From Pagrus major (taxonomy: Eukaryota > Chordata > Actinopteri > Spariformes > Sparidae): a stretch of 64,000 bases of DNA. Shown in pieces: positions 49,485 through 61,349 of this stretch. A program made the position numbers and the translations under genes. The notes under the pieces are model-generated. The model ran no database searches. It saw only the letters and a program-made list of their open reading frames with translations, and had not been told where the DNA came from. The stretch spans positions 3,199,267 through 3,263,266 of the forward strand of contig NC_133238.1 in the NCBI RefSeq assembly GCF_040436345.1, given 5' to 3'. The first letter of the stretch is position 1. The number at the start of each line of letters is the position of its first letter.

Positions 49485-50075
49485 TGTATAACAGGGCATA
49501 CATCCCAAATTTCTCCAGAATAGCAACGCACCTCTATCAGTTGTGACAAAACACCACCTGTGGAGCCCCAAAACAGGAAAAGGTCATCACAACCAGAAAC
49601 AAAGGCAACCCCACACCTAAGACCCCCATACACTGGACACAAAGCCACCAAGAGACTCTAAACTCTCTCCTTGACAAGTTGATATAGCCTCCCATCCTGG
49701 GATACCCAGACCTCACAGCCCTTCATCCTCCATTGTGATGCCTCCCAGGAAGGACTGGGAGCAGAACTTTATCAGAGGCAGCACGACAAGATGGTAGTAA
49801 TCGGGTATGGCTCCAGAACACTAACTCCACCAGAAAAAAATTATCATATGCACTCGGGGAAGTCAGAATTTTTAACACTGAAATGGGCGCGAGCGTTTTA
49901 GAGATCATCTGTACTATGCCCCTCACTTCCTGGTATACACAGATAATAACCCCCTGACATAAATCCTGTCAACAGCCAAACTCAACCCCAGTGGTCACAG
50001 GTGGGTCGAACATATCAATGGTTTTGCAGAAATGTTACCTGCCAACATTTTCTTTTGCCAACTGTGCTGGAATCC
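49485..50075 (+). pseudogene. Gypsy RNase H / RT-connection fragment
   Basis: In several plus-strand frames: AYIPNFSRIATHLYQL (49499-49545), LHCDASQEGLGAELYQRQ (about 49725-49780, with the first RNase H Asp), KMVVIGYGSRTLTPPEKNYH and, after shifts, TDNNPLT near 49940. This is the same kind of Gypsy as at 12.9-36.3 kb, but a separate, isolated fragment. Stops and shifts make it non-functional. Confidence 0.8.
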
Positions 50076-50517
50076 ATTGACTTAACTGACTTAATTTACT
50101 TATAGGAAATGGAGCGAGTCTGAAGCACCTATGTTGGCTGCAGATAAGGGAGCATCTCAGTCGCCTGCGCTTGAGAGCCCCCAGTTTTTATCGGCTTCCT
50201 TCCTATACCTCCCAGGCTGATAGATGACCTACGCTACAAGGAGTTTGATGTCTACAGCAGCATTGTTAACTCACAGTGAAAACACAAACAGTTTTGTCAC
50301 AGATACCACTATTACAGAGGGACATAAATTGTCAGTATTATATTAGTAGTATATAAGTATATTATTTGTACAAAACTGTATGTTCTTTTCAGTTCTTAAT
50401 TTCAGTATTTACAGTGACATGTTATAGTCTTGTGTAAAGATTTGCTTTTATTTTTCAACAGGTCATAACAAAACATTTTTACAAAACTGCAAATCATGTA
50501 TTCTTAGTATTACAACT
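50076..50517. other. No supported gene
   Basis: A short AT-rich stretch between the RNase H fragment and repeat copy B. It may include further degenerate Gypsy sequence up to about 50280. Confidence 0.35.
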
Positions 50518-51471
50518 ATTCCAACACTATAAAACAAATATATGCTACTTCGGTGTGGCAGTGATGAAAGTCCAAGTCACAATGACAATTTTAGAGCTTA
50601 TCATATAAACCAAACATCGATAAGACTCATAAATGAGATACCATGTGAGCAGTTGCATCCAAAACCTAAGTTATGTCAAGATGAAAGACTAAATCATAAT
50701 CTATACCCTGAAATGGAAATAAAAGTTAGGATGCACAGAATTACGACAGGACAAATCCAGGCTTTTACATATTGTCTATAAAGACAGACGTGTGACAGGA
50801 TGAGAAGCTATCAGAAATTTGCCACTGCCATACCACTGATCACATGAGTAACCTGCAGTCCCACAAAACATAGAACCAACGAGCAGTTTCAATGAATAGT
50901 ATAACAGCAAGCATCACAGAGCTACTTTGGGTTTTCCCCGTTCACACTTTCCCACCACAGCAGATGCACAATGAGGACCTCTTTCAAACACTACAGGACT
51001 CATTCATGCAGAGCTTTCAAATACACCTACGTGGCTTCACTAATCTTACTTCAACTCTATTTTAAGTCAAGCTTACTTATATCTCACTGTGAGTTTTATA
51101 ATGTAGGAATAAGATAATAAAATTTTAACAACTATTGGATTGTAATACGTGGTCATGATATCCACAAATAAAAAGCAAGCACTGACGATACCTGTACCTC
51201 AGTATAGAATTTAGATATATATTTTGAGATGTGGACGAGTCAAAGACATGCAATCAAAAAACCTGGATATTGTTAGAATCATAGATATATTGTTGATGAC
51301 ATTACACAGACTAGAAGTTGGGCGATGTTGAATGAAGATGAATTGAACTAAATTGTAATAAAAGTTTTATATTATCAAATATTAACATGAAAGGATCAAT
51401 GCCCTCTTCAAGGGCACCAAAATAATAGAAAAAAACCTTGTTACAAAGAATGCATGGCCTAAATGTTGCAC
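50518..51471. repeat. Dispersed repeat, copy B (matches 9962-11033)
   Basis: Same orientation as copy A, with small substitutions and several short deletions. Its right end runs directly into the tRNA-Leu repeat unit at about 51475, whereas copy A runs into different DNA, so this point is an element or duplication boundary. Confidence 0.7.
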
Positions 51472-51911
51472 TGGATGTCTGTGCTCATCGTTGAAAGGCC
51501 AGCATACTGCGAGCGGTGGGACAGGTGAACAGCCATGAAACACCGTCCGGCCAGCTTTGCAACGTTGGATGATGGGCTGTGTGTAAGCGTTTCTGTGTTT
51601 CTGTGTTTCTGTGTTTTCTATTGCCTGAAATGCCATTGGGACGGTTCACTTGGCTAACGTTGGCTGAAAAGCTGATCTATAAGTGGGAGATGCGCCAACG
51701 GTCAAGGTAACAAGGGTGTTGAAGACATTTCACGTCTCATCTGAAATGACTTTTCAATTTTTACGGCCTAAAAGAAGTTAAATAGACTATGAATGAATCC
51801 ACTAGGAATGTGTGCCTGCATTGCCGACTTGTATTACATGATGGCAGATGTAATGTACCGTCTGCCCATACACTTTGGAATTTCCCCTGAGAAGAAAAAA
51901 GGCCTTTTGAG

Positions 51912-52166
51912 GTCAGGATGGCCGAGCGGTCTTACCCCTCGATTCCACCAGATACGTGTCTTCTGTTTTGTAACTCCAGCTGTTCAGCGGTGCTGCGCCG
52001 TAGCGGACAGAGCAACTGGTGGGGGTTGCCGGACGACGAATGACGGACCAAAACCATACCGGAGCTGTAAAACTGCGGACATGCATCCACTGGAATCTTT
52101 GGGTAAGGCGCTGCGTTCAGGTCGCAGTCTCCCCTGGAGGCATGGGTTCGAATCCCACTTCTGACA
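51912..52166 (+). pseudogene. tRNA-Leu(CAG), interrupted by a 169-bp MITE
   Basis: The 5' part 51912-51932 (GTCAGGATGGCCGAGCGGTCT) and the 3' part 52104-52166 together form a normal type II tRNA-Leu: acceptor stem GTCAGGA/TTCTGAC, anticodon loop TTCAGGT with CAG, a variable arm, and T-arm GGTTCGAATCC. A T-run (52173-52177) follows as a pol III stop. The MITE sits at the D-loop, in or beside box A, so this copy cannot give a normal tRNA. Confidence 0.88.
51935..52103. mobile_element. 169-bp MITE inside tRNA-Leu
   Basis: The ends CCCCTCGATTCCACCAGAT and, reversed, CCCAAAGATTCCAGTGGAT are imperfect inverted repeats. Flanks are TTA on the left and TAA on the right, where the uninterrupted tRNA (52495 onward) has TAA. 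Internally it shares a block with the element at 36716-40852, so it belongs to the same TWA-type family. Confidence 0.78.
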
Positions 52167-52494
52167 TGCCGTGTTTTTCACTGGAACTGTTGGGGCCTGG
52201 TGGGGAGGCGCTGGTTGCCTTGGTTGAAAACTTAGATACACCAGGAGCTGGATGTCTGAAAACCGTCGCAGACATGTACAAAGAAGTTGAATAGACTACA
52301 AATGAACCAACCAGGAATGTGTGCCTGCATGTATTGTCAACGCAGCGCCTTACTGGATGACCCTGCGATACCGTAAAAGTTGAGCATTGATATGTGACAG
52401 CACAGTCGCTATAATGTATCACATGATGGCAGATGTAATGTACCGTCTGCCCGTACACTTTGGAATTTCCCCTGAAAGACAAAAGCCTTTTAAG

Positions 52495-52530
52495 GTCAGG
52501 ATGGCCGAGCGGTCTAAGGCGCTGCGTTCA
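52495..52530 (+). pseudogene. tRNA-Leu(CAG) 5' half, cut in the anticodon loop
   Basis: From GTCAGGATGG to GCTGCGTTCA this is a perfect tRNA-Leu 5' half, ending in the anticodon loop. The other half lies 7.9 kb away at 60391-60445. TGCGTTCA is present at both broken edges. Confidence 0.9.
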
Positions 52531-53750
52531 AGCTGGGGAACAATCGTCCGTCAAAGAGGGGGAAGAAGGGGGGGAGAGGGGGAAGAGGAAAAAGGGAGAA
52601 AAAGGGAGAAAAAAGGGAGAAAAAGAGGAAAGAGAGGAAAAATTGGCCATCTTGCACATTTATAAGGCATTTCTAGCTGCCTGAATGCAAGTTGGAAACT
52701 TTTGATGCATTGAAGTGTTTTTGACACACCACGGCCGGGATTCGTACCCACGAACTGTGGAGGGGAGTCGCTTCGTGACGCACATTGCCTTATTTGGACA
52801 TTACCGCTGGAGATGGGGGTGTTCCCCAGCTTGGGCGCTGACGGGGCCTCCACTTTCTTCCTTAGGTTGTAAATAATTAGGCAATAAATAATAAATGCTT
52901 CCTTACTTATGTGAAGATCATTTAGCATCTTTTTATAAATGCAGATTGTTTTCTTGTGAAAACATAATTTCAGCATCATTTCTGTATGTGTAATTATCCT
53001 TTTTTTCTTCTCCCACCATCCTGAAGGACCAGAATGCCCACTGACAAAGGCTCATCACTCATCTGAAATTCCTCCTCATGTTTGCCAGAGACCACCTCCA
53101 TCATTTATCAGTGTTAAAAATGCCTCCTCTGAGCATGTTTCTTTCTCTGTTTTCATAGACAAAGCAACATGCTGTTGATGTGCTGCACAACACTGTAAAA
53201 AACTGTAACAACTTAACTGTTGCCTGTAACTTTAAATCTTTTCCTGTATAATAAATTAAATGAAATAGCATGGTGTCTCTTTAAGAGTCGTCAAGCTAAT
53301 TAAATTGTAAACTGTTACTGTTGTTGAATGTTGTCATTATCATCATTAACAACATCCACTTGTACATTTGGTGTACACCAGCTTTGTTTGTTCATGGGGA
53401 AAAGAAAAAGGAACTTTGGAAAGATTTAATTACAACAGACCATGAAAAGTGCAACAAATAATCAAAATATAAAAAAACAGATTTTTTCACACAACAGTAT
53501 CCATACTTCAATGAACAAGATTTAAGTAACAACTAAGCTAAACTAAACTTTACAATACAATTGTCAATTACCATTATCAACTATTTACAATATATGTAAC
53601 TTTTCTTTTTCAAATGTAGAAATATTGAGTTATCATACAACTATTCACAGTAAACAGGATAATATATTAATACTTAAACAAAGAATATTTCAAACTATTT
53701 ACAATTTAACTATTATTTACAAGGATTATTTACTTACAATATATTACACA
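52531..53750. other. Dada-like element, non-coding 3' region
   Basis: Downstream of the transposase stop. It contains a strong GGGGAGA/AAAAGGGAG purine tract (52555-52640) and AT-rich DNA. No gene is supported. Confidence 0.5.
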
Positions 53751-56700
53751 CTATTTAGAGAATTTCTTCCTCATTTCCTCCAACCACTGCTGTTTGGTGA
53801 GTGTATCGAAGGCAGGGCAATACACTCTGCCACGGTACTGGCTGTGTCCAGTGTCAGCAGTGCGGAACTGGCCACACCTTTTGCATTTGTTTGCCTCCAC
53901 TGTTCTCCTGTAGGGCCTCTTTGGTGGAGGTCCAGACTCCGCTGTGGTGTTGGGCTCAGTTAAGTGTGGGTTGGTGCCCTGAACTGGCGCAGGAAGGAAC
54001 ACTTGGACAAAATGAGGAAGAGTTTGTCCTGTTGCCGTGGCGATGTGAGGTGCTGGGGGCGTGACAAGCACAAGCCTCTTCATTTGTGCCTTTGGCATGA
54101 TGGGGCGACTAGAGGCTGTCGGCCTCTGTTGTGCCTGACCTGCTGTGCTCACCGGCAGCTGGTACTGGTGCTCCTGTCGAGCTGACCTGGGCTCAGCAGG
54201 GAGTGCTCTTGCCTCCTGAAGAGGCTCCTCAGACTCAGGGAGGGCTGAAGGCAACGCAGTACCCTGAAGCAGCACAGAGAGCTCCTGCCTCTTCTGCCTG
54301 CTGTTGTGCCACTGGATGAGGGTGTTCTGGTTCACCTCTACCAGCTGAATCTCTGATCCCTGCATCACCAGGGAGTTGCCAACAACAAGCTGCCTGATTT
54401 TGTGGTAGTCCCTCAGAATTAAGGACCACCTTGAGTCGGCCCCTTGCCTTTCCTCACTGGGCCTTGGTGGAGATTGCAGAGTCTAATAAAAATGTTCTCC
54501 ACCAATCGACAGCAGTTAGGCCACTGAGCAGGTGCACTACTTGCACCTAACATGCAACGGGTGGTGCTCTCCACACCAGGAGTTTGTGAGGGCTTCTTCA
54601 GTGTCCTGAACCGTCCACTCAAAAGTCTCACCTGGTGTCGTGCTGCATAAATCACCCGCTGCTTGTCACCTTTGTCCAGCTTCTCCCACAGTGCTATGAT
54701 TGCACTGGTCTGCTGTTTGGTGAGACAGAGAGAGGTCTGCTCCCGAAGCTTCACCAGATACTCAGCCAGTCTGTCCACGTGCTGGTATCCAGGAACATTT
54801 TGGTCATCAACAGCCTGTGCAAATAAGAAAATAGCAAACCTTACAACCTTCACAGTTTATTTAAAGTACACATCATCCAGAGCATATGTACTGTGTGTAA
54901 GTGTGTATATGTAAGAGTTGGGCTCATATCTATACACCTACATATTCGAAATCAAACACACACACACTTACCATATCTTCATCTTTAGCCTGCATATCCC
55001 CTCCAGCCTCAGCGGACAAAGTAGAGGGCATGATGGATGCACCAGAGGCCATGGAAGACGTGCCAGGAGGTAGGGCTGATGTTCCAGGAGGTAGGGCTGC
55101 AGGAAATGGTAAGAAAAATCACAACAAGATTATTTTGTATAGATATTACAGCATCACAGTTTTAATTTTCACTGCAAAAAACTATTATAATAATGATGAT
55201 GTGACATTTGTTGGGGTCTGTACCAAATGAACATGTTCTCTTACATCTGGGGAACATGATTTGTAGGCCAGGCATCTTTGCAGCACTACGCTACATCATT
55301 TTAATGCTGTTTTGTCAATGCACTTGGTCATATTGCAATTTCACTAGTATTTTGAATAGTTCAACCATACCAGTAGCTATGGTGGATGTGCTGAAAACCG
55401 CTGAGGATGTGCCCACACTCAGGGTGGATGTGCCAGGAGCCATGCCAGATGTGGTGATCGCCAGGGTGGAGACGGTGGACACCAGACTGGATGAGGGACC
55501 AGGAGTGAGCAACGCTGCAACCTGAGGGACCTCCAGGTCAGCCACTGTGGGGTCGTCTGGGACGTCAGCGAAGCCCTCATCTGTTTCCACGTCATCCTCA
55601 TGCTGTTCAATTAACTCAGCAGTATCCTCTGAGTCAGGGTGCATATCCTGCAGTGCCTGACCAGTCTGCCGGAACAGATACTGCAGCCCTATGAGCTCTC
55701 CTGAAATAATTGAAGTAAAGTGGATAATTTACAGTGTTAATAAAGAATTTTAAAACCAAGTTGAATACCACTGTGTTCAAAAATGCTTACCAGTGTAACG
55801 TGAGGGTGGACAGAACTCTGGTGCCACCTTCTTGCCAAACAGCTTCATGTAGTGCTTGTTCACGCAGTGAAGCAGGTCACCCGAGTAGCTGCGTAAAGTT
55901 GATGGTGCAGTAGACAGGGCAGCACTACCACGGTCCTGGTTCCACCTATTGAGTCCCTCCAGCAGGTATGCCTGAAAATTCAGGCTGTTGGCACTGGTCC
56001 CTAGAAGGACATTATCAAATATTAAATTATGAAATATTCTTGGATTATACAGGACATGAACCAACATGTCTGAAAGACACAAACCTGGTATGAAGCGGTT
56101 CAGGTGGAGATGAAAGGACTCCAAAGATGTCGAGCCTCTGGCACATCTGTATGTTGGTAGACACAAACCTCCCTTTGTGAGCTCCCCTGTTTTGGTGTAT
56201 AGAGCAACACCTGGCAGGTCCTGGATGCACTTGATGTGCTTTTTCTGGACATGCCAGATGTGCTGCATCCTCTCCCTGTCAAACAGCGGAACTCCAAGGG
56301 AGTCGTTCCCACTGCTACCCATCAGCCCCTGCAGCAGCTCCTCCAGCAGCTTAGTGGTGCTCTCCTCACCACGGGTCCTCCTCCGGCAGTGGAGAGCCAG
56401 CTCCTCCCTAGACAGGTGTCTACTGATGTCACCATCGGTGAGACAAGGCAGGCCCTGTGACTGAAGCTGCTGTTTCTTTGCTTCACACAACAGAGTTAAA
56501 TCAGCTGCATCCCACTCAAACAGGCACGCTGATAGGCGCGACATGAAAACTGGGTACAGCTGATGAGCATCTGTTGTGCATCCCAGGGCAAGTCGGCGCA
56601 TGAAGTGCCAGATATCCAGCCTTACTGTCAGGTCTGGCCACCCCCTGAATCTGACCTTCAACTTGGTCTCCGTCGCCTCAGCACAGCAGCCACAGTCCAC

Positions 56701-59351
56701 ATACAGGATGACAGGGGGATCCACACCTGCCTGCTGGTATCGCTTGACCAGATCCGCTGCCATCATGTCCAGGCCAGCTCCTTCCTGAGCAGTCAGCACA
56801 CTTATTAGTATCTGACCATACTCATTTCCCACTGAAGTGAGCCAGAGTGCTGTGCCCTTGGCAGTTCCGGCAAGCTTCTTGGTGATCTGAAGCACACAAA
56901 ATGTATAGGGTCTCTGTCAACATGATTCAGAAATACTGAAAAACAGGCATGTATGTTATATATATAAATATGTAGCCTATTTTTTGAAGCAAAGAAGATT
57001 GTTTAACCTTTTTAGTGGAATCCATCTTTAGTATGTCACCATAGATGGAAGTGATTCTGGCCTTGATGTCCTCCAGCCTCGTCAGAATGTCCTGGCTGTA
57101 AGCGGAGAGGAGCCATTTACAGCTCGGCACCACAGCAGGCTCTGGAGGCTCAGGGAACGCCATGGGCAACAGTCCGGGCCGCTGGAGGAAGTCCACGCAC
57201 TCTGTGGTGTACCGTGCCACACGGTGAAGCCATTCCTCCGTGTGGTTCTCCCTGAGTTGTTTCAAAACCCGCGTAGGGCTGTTCCCCAGGCCTCTCTCCC
57301 GCAGAAGTCGGATCACCCGGATGTCACAAGCAAACCTTGGTCACAGACAGATGTATCAGTAAAAATGTTTTACATGATTATATTTGACAAGGCAAGAGAG
57401 ACAGGAGATGTTACTCACTTTTGTGTGAGGATGACCCGAAATTCCGACCTGTGCGCCAAGTCCAGTTGTTTCAGGACAGTCTGACTCCAAGACACATGGT
57501 TGGCTCTACATTTGGTGCAGGTTAGAGTCTCTGTCACCACGTTGTAGATCCTGTCCACGTCCAGGACCCGACGTGCCCTCTTGTGCAGTCCCGCTCCTGT
57601 GAGTTGGTGGCGTCCACAGGCAGGGTTGGGACAGACCACCTTCACCTTCCACAATTTGTAGGGCATCCAGACAAGAAGTGGGTGGGCGAAAAAGCGGTCT
57701 GGAGCAGGAGCCTGGTGGTAGAGATGACCTGGCTGTGGTGGATAGTACCAGAGCTTCAAGTTGTTTTGAAGCTCTAGTTTTCCCCTGGGCCCCACCTTCA
57801 AAACATATTTCTCAATCCATTTGTGGTCTTCAGGTGGCAAACCCTCTGACCACAAACGGGGCAGCTGAGGTGACGTCTCTGTCCTGAGTTGCGCAGCCTT
57901 AGTGATAAAAAAAAAAACACAATGCAAAAACACACTTAATACTGGTAGAAGACTGATTATGCTCTACACAGAATGATATTAAATGTTATATTACTTACTG
58001 TGACGGTGGCACACACTGCTGTGGTACTGAGGACAGGCACTGGACCTGGAGCATCTGTCACAGGGTCTGGAGACTGTAAAGGCATGGAAAATATTACAAT
58101 TCATATTATTAACAACATAAAAATTATGTTGTTATTACATATAGCTGCTCTACATGAAACACTATTATTTAGCTTTCAGGTGTCATTTCTGATTTGAGTG
58201 TTTCTTTTTTAATACTCTTAATAATCTTAATATGGACAGTTATACATATACTTTAACTGTGTTTGAAACTGAGTTATATTGTTACTTACTGAGACAGCAA
58301 TGCTGGCTGGGGAACTGGTGCTTGCTTCAGTGGGGCTGGTGACTTGGGTCTGTAAAGAATTCAATCTAAGTAACTTGTACAAACAAACTTGAATTTGAAC
58401 AGTTTCAATGTGATCTCCATTTACCTCTGTTGCTTTTCTGGCTCTGCTCAGATTTGGCTTTGCAGCAGCAACATGAGTGCCACCAAATCTTGGCTTGGTA
58501 AACTGAAAGGAAATAAAGCAAAGGCCAGTGTCATGAGAGGACTTTGTTGTCTAACTATCATGTGTTAGACAGAGCCCCACAGAGCCCTGGACGGGACCTG
58601 CTGCTGCTGCTGCACTCTGTGGCCCCACAGTGCCCTGGACGGGACCTGCTGCTGCACTCTGTGGCCCCACAGTGCCCTGGACGGGACCTGCTGCTGCTGC
58701 TGCACTCTGTGGCCCCACAGTGCCCTGGACGGGACCTGCTGCTGCACTCTGTGGCCCCACAGTGCCCTGGACGGGACCTGCCGCTGCGCTCTGTGGCCCC
58801 ACAGAGCCCTGGACATGGAAAAGTATATAAAATCACAAATTAGCTTGTGTACTAATACACACACACAACTTGAGTATTAAATTGACCAGTGTTACCTTCT
58901 GCGTGTGAAAATGACACACACACTGCCTCTCTTGACCAAACAAAGACCTCTGTCCTGGTCTCTGCATTGGACATTTCTCGATCTAAAAATAACAGTTGCA
59001 CATTTGATTGAATCAACCACAGATTCATTTGTGTAGTTACACAGATCTAATGCAAATTATTTGTTCATGACATGTTTATTAACTCATAGGAACATGGCCT
59101 TTATTGCATTTTATACAAATTATAATGAGTTCAATGTATTGTGAGAGTAAATAACAATGAATACAATATACTGTGTACAGTGAATATACTGAATATACTC
59201 ATACCATCTGATAGAGGGAATACCACCTCTTCTGCCTGGGAGCTGGCCTGTTTCCTCCACCTGGAGGCCAGACCCCAGTGCTGGCAAACTTCCTCAGGCG
59301 GGACATCCACTCTGAGTCCGCCATCGCCTTGTGGGACTTGGAAGATGTTGC
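53751..59351 (-). CDS. Dada-like DDE transposase (multi-exon, one frameshift near the C-terminus)
   Basis: Likely exons reading leftward: 59205-59351 (ATG probably at 59324), 58896-58982, 58581-58808, 58425-58502, 58290-58349, 57999-58073, 57419-57897, 57008-57335, 56085-56886, 55791-56000, 55371-55700, 54972-55096, 53751-54814; phases agree. A zinc-binding pair (CPNPACGRHQ, CTKCRANH) lies in 57419-57897. Catalytic candidates are ILKMDSTKK, ILYVDCGCCA 68 residues later, and STSLESFH a further 192; DIWH between the last two fits the C/D-x2-H motif of MULE-related transposases. Exon 58581-58808 is a tandem GTVGPQSAAAGPVQ repeat. In the last exon the frame shifts by one base near 54432, so the C-terminal Cys-rich part (KCKRCGQF, YCPAF) is out of phase. 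The first exon and the repeat-exon donor are uncertain. Confidence 0.82.
58581..58808 (-). repeat. Coding minisatellite in the Dada-like transposase gene
   Basis: About five copies of a 42-bp unit (48 bp where it carries two extra GCA codons) encode GTVGPQSAAAGPVQ-type repeats. Long reading frames on both strands and in several phases are artefacts of this array. Length differences between units suggest slippage. Confidence 0.85.
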
Positions 59352-60390
59352 CTTTGGTGGCATAAATGCATGAACATTTTTTAAATGAATGAAAACAACG
59401 CGAATACTGGAACATGAAAGCTAGACCACGACAACCAAAGCCAACCAGGCTTTGGTTGCATCTGTGTTTGTAACTCAGCTGTAGAATTAACCTGATTTAT
59501 ATCATCAATATGTATTCTTATAGTATGTTGCGGGAAATATCATGAATTAGAAAGTTAATGCCTTTACAGTTTGAATGATCTTATTAAAACAGAATGAGGT
59601 TTGAACGAGTCAGCTTCTCGGAAGTGTTAAAAATCGCACGACACTGAGTTCAGGATACCACTAGGACCACCCCACCCCCACCCTGACAGCGAACTTTTCT
59701 TGACAAACAATGCATGACTTCGATTGTGTAAGGGATACGTGTAACACTAAATGGACACAATTAAAGTGTATCTCCAGCGATGAAAACGAGTGTTTATCAC
59801 ATGCAAAACACTGGAATTAGTCTTGTGAATGGGCTCAAGAGGCAAATTCAAGCTAGCAAAGCTAATGTCTAAGTGGTGAAGATAAAAATACTTATTCGTA
59901 CGACAACCCTAAACTATATTTGTTTATATATGTGAATTTAAAGGATTTGGTAGAAATATTCTGCTTCAAAATCATTCATAAACTTACGTTATCAAAAAAG
60001 CCCCATTCATTCTTCGGTAACACGAGTGTCAGCAAACGCGACAAAAAGCAAAATGTCTGTCATATAATTTAACACAACAGGTGAAATTACTTTTCTTTAT
60101 AAAGTTTTAATGTGTACAGCAGTGTGATAAATGTGCAAATACTCGCCATTTCACTTGTTGTTCACTTCTCTGGTCACTGTCACTCGCCTCAAACTCCGCT
60201 TTCTAAAACGACGACGGTTACCGCAAATTTTCTCGGCTTCGCTCGGCTCCGTCCAACATTTCTCCGTCGTGATTGGTCAAATGTTGGAGCTGGGCGAAGG
60301 CGATTGGTGGGGGAATGTTGGAGCCGCGGATTTGATTGGCCGTCATCCTCCAACATTGTGAAATGTTGGACGGTCGCTCCGGCGGCTGCT

Positions 60391-60445
60391 TGCGTTCAGG
60401 TCGCAGTCTCCCCTGGAGGCGTGGGTTCGAATCCCACTTCTGACA
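60391..60445 (+). pseudogene. tRNA-Leu(CAG) 3' half after the Dada-like insertion
   Basis: From TGCGTTCAGGTCGCAG through the variable arm and GGTTCGAATCCCAC to TTCTGAC plus discriminator A. The downstream sequence (TGCCGTGTTTTTCACTGGAA) is the same as that after the tRNA-Leu at 52166, confirming a shared locus type. With 52495-52530 it makes one gene. Confidence 0.9.
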
Positions 60446-61020
60446 TGCCGTGTTTTTCACTGGAACTGTTTCTTCTAACGTGATATCTGGAAAGAAAAGT
60501 CGGCAATATATGCGTGTTGGCAGTTCTGACATAACCCCTGTACAAGGCGCAACGTTATTCATTTCTGTTTGCGCACTTTGTTCCCTGAGCAAAGAATAGT
60601 CTCGTTTGTCTTTCTCAACTTGCCTTTTTATTGGAGCTTTGGTCCCGCCGCAATTAATAGCAGTCAATCACGGTCCCGACTTTTGAGTTTGTATGCGAAA
60701 GGCCAGTGGGTCAACAATCTCGAGCTGTGAGGTGTAAACTTGCCAGTTTGTTGTTGTCTCCAGTAGCCCTATTTGGTGCTGGATTAATTGTTTGTGGGAT
60801 TTCCTTGAGAACAATGTCTAAAGTTGGCATTTCCCACAGCTGCTGTCGACTGTGACCAGTCAGCTAACTAATTCAAGTAAGTTGGCGCGTAAAGTTAGCA
60901 TTTTTAACGTGTTATCTTCTGTGTCACTGGTATTGATGCATGCCTTCTTTGTAGTACATGAGAAAGACGCAATAACACGTTCCAAAAGCGTTCTACAGCG
61001 ATCACGGGGAGCTCTTCTGA

Positions 61021-61092
61021 GGTTCCATGGTGTAATGGTTAGCACTCTGGACTCTGAATCCAGCGATCCGAGTTCAAATCTCGGTGGGACCT
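61021..61092 (+). tRNA. tRNA-Gln (CTG)
   Basis: A 72-nt cloverleaf: acceptor GGTTCCA pairs with TGGGACC, the D-loop has GTGTAATGG, anticodon stem CTGGA/TCCAG encloses CTCTGAA with anticodon CTG, and the T-arm has CGAGTTCAAATCTCG. Box A (TGTAATGGTTAGC) and box B (AGTTCAAATCT) are both present. No lesion is seen, so it may be functional. Confidence 0.95.
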
Positions 61093-61094
61093 GG

Positions 61095-61098
61095 TTTT
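61095..61098 (+). terminator. RNA polymerase III T-run after tRNA-Gln
   Basis: TTTT begins three bases after the mature 3' end of the tRNA-Gln, the usual minimal pol III stop. Confidence 0.7.
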
Positions 61099-61349
61099 AA
61101 ATGTTACAGGGCCTCGTGGGCGTTCCCACTGTAAACCATAAGGTGGCAACACAGTTGTTCCAGGTACCCCTAAGTCCCGATACGAGCAGGTGTTCACTGT
61201 CGTCCAATCAACCCTAGAGACTTGGGATTCCAAATGTGATAGAAGAGGAAGGAGTGAAATGGATTCCAGTTACATTATTTGTGCACACTTTGGATTCTGT
61301 CTCATTCTCACCACAAAAGTGAGGCTTCACCGAACTTGCTGCGTCTGGG

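Larger units (their letters stand above)
51475..52494. repeat. tRNA-Leu repeat unit, first copy and start of second
   Basis: 51475-51780 is closely matched by 61350-61615 (from TGTCTGTGCTCATCGTTGAA). 52199-52440 is matched by 61613-61850. Within the block, 51838-51911 and 52424-52494 repeat each other just upstream of two tRNA-Leu genes (GATGGCAGATGTAATGTACC, then GGAATTTCCCCTGA). The locus is therefore a tandem tRNA-Leu unit, later disrupted. Confidence 0.8.
52531..60390. mobile_element. Dada-like DNA transposon (7.86 kb) in the anticodon loop of tRNA-Leu(CAG)
   Basis: The element lies exactly between two halves of one tRNA-Leu gene. TGCGTTCA occurs at both junctions; if the ends are AAGC...GCTT the duplication is GCGTTC (6 bp). 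Published Dada transposons encode a DDE transposase distantly related to MuDR, hAT, P and Kolobok, make 6-7 bp duplications, and insert into tRNA, U1 and U6 genes of fish and other animals. All of this fits. The terminal inverted repeats are very short or imperfect. One long minus-strand gene fills the element. The left 1.2 kb is non-coding, with a purine-rich tract at 52555-52640. Confidence 0.82.

Noticed and set aside
52725..52800. Possible minus-strand tRNA 3' half (GGTACGAATCC, like box B)
   Set aside because: Box B has a mismatch, no acceptor stem pairs, and no box A is found at the right distance.
58544..58864. Five overlapping reading frames on both strands
   Set aside because: All come from one coding minisatellite; only the minus-strand phase GTVGPQSAAAGPVQ fits the flanking splice sites.
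59988..60010. Candidate first exon of the Dada-like gene (ATGAATGGGGC... with a GTAAGT donor)
   Set aside because: Its phase does not match the next exon's coding frame, so it could only be 5' UTR; the start was placed at 59324 instead.
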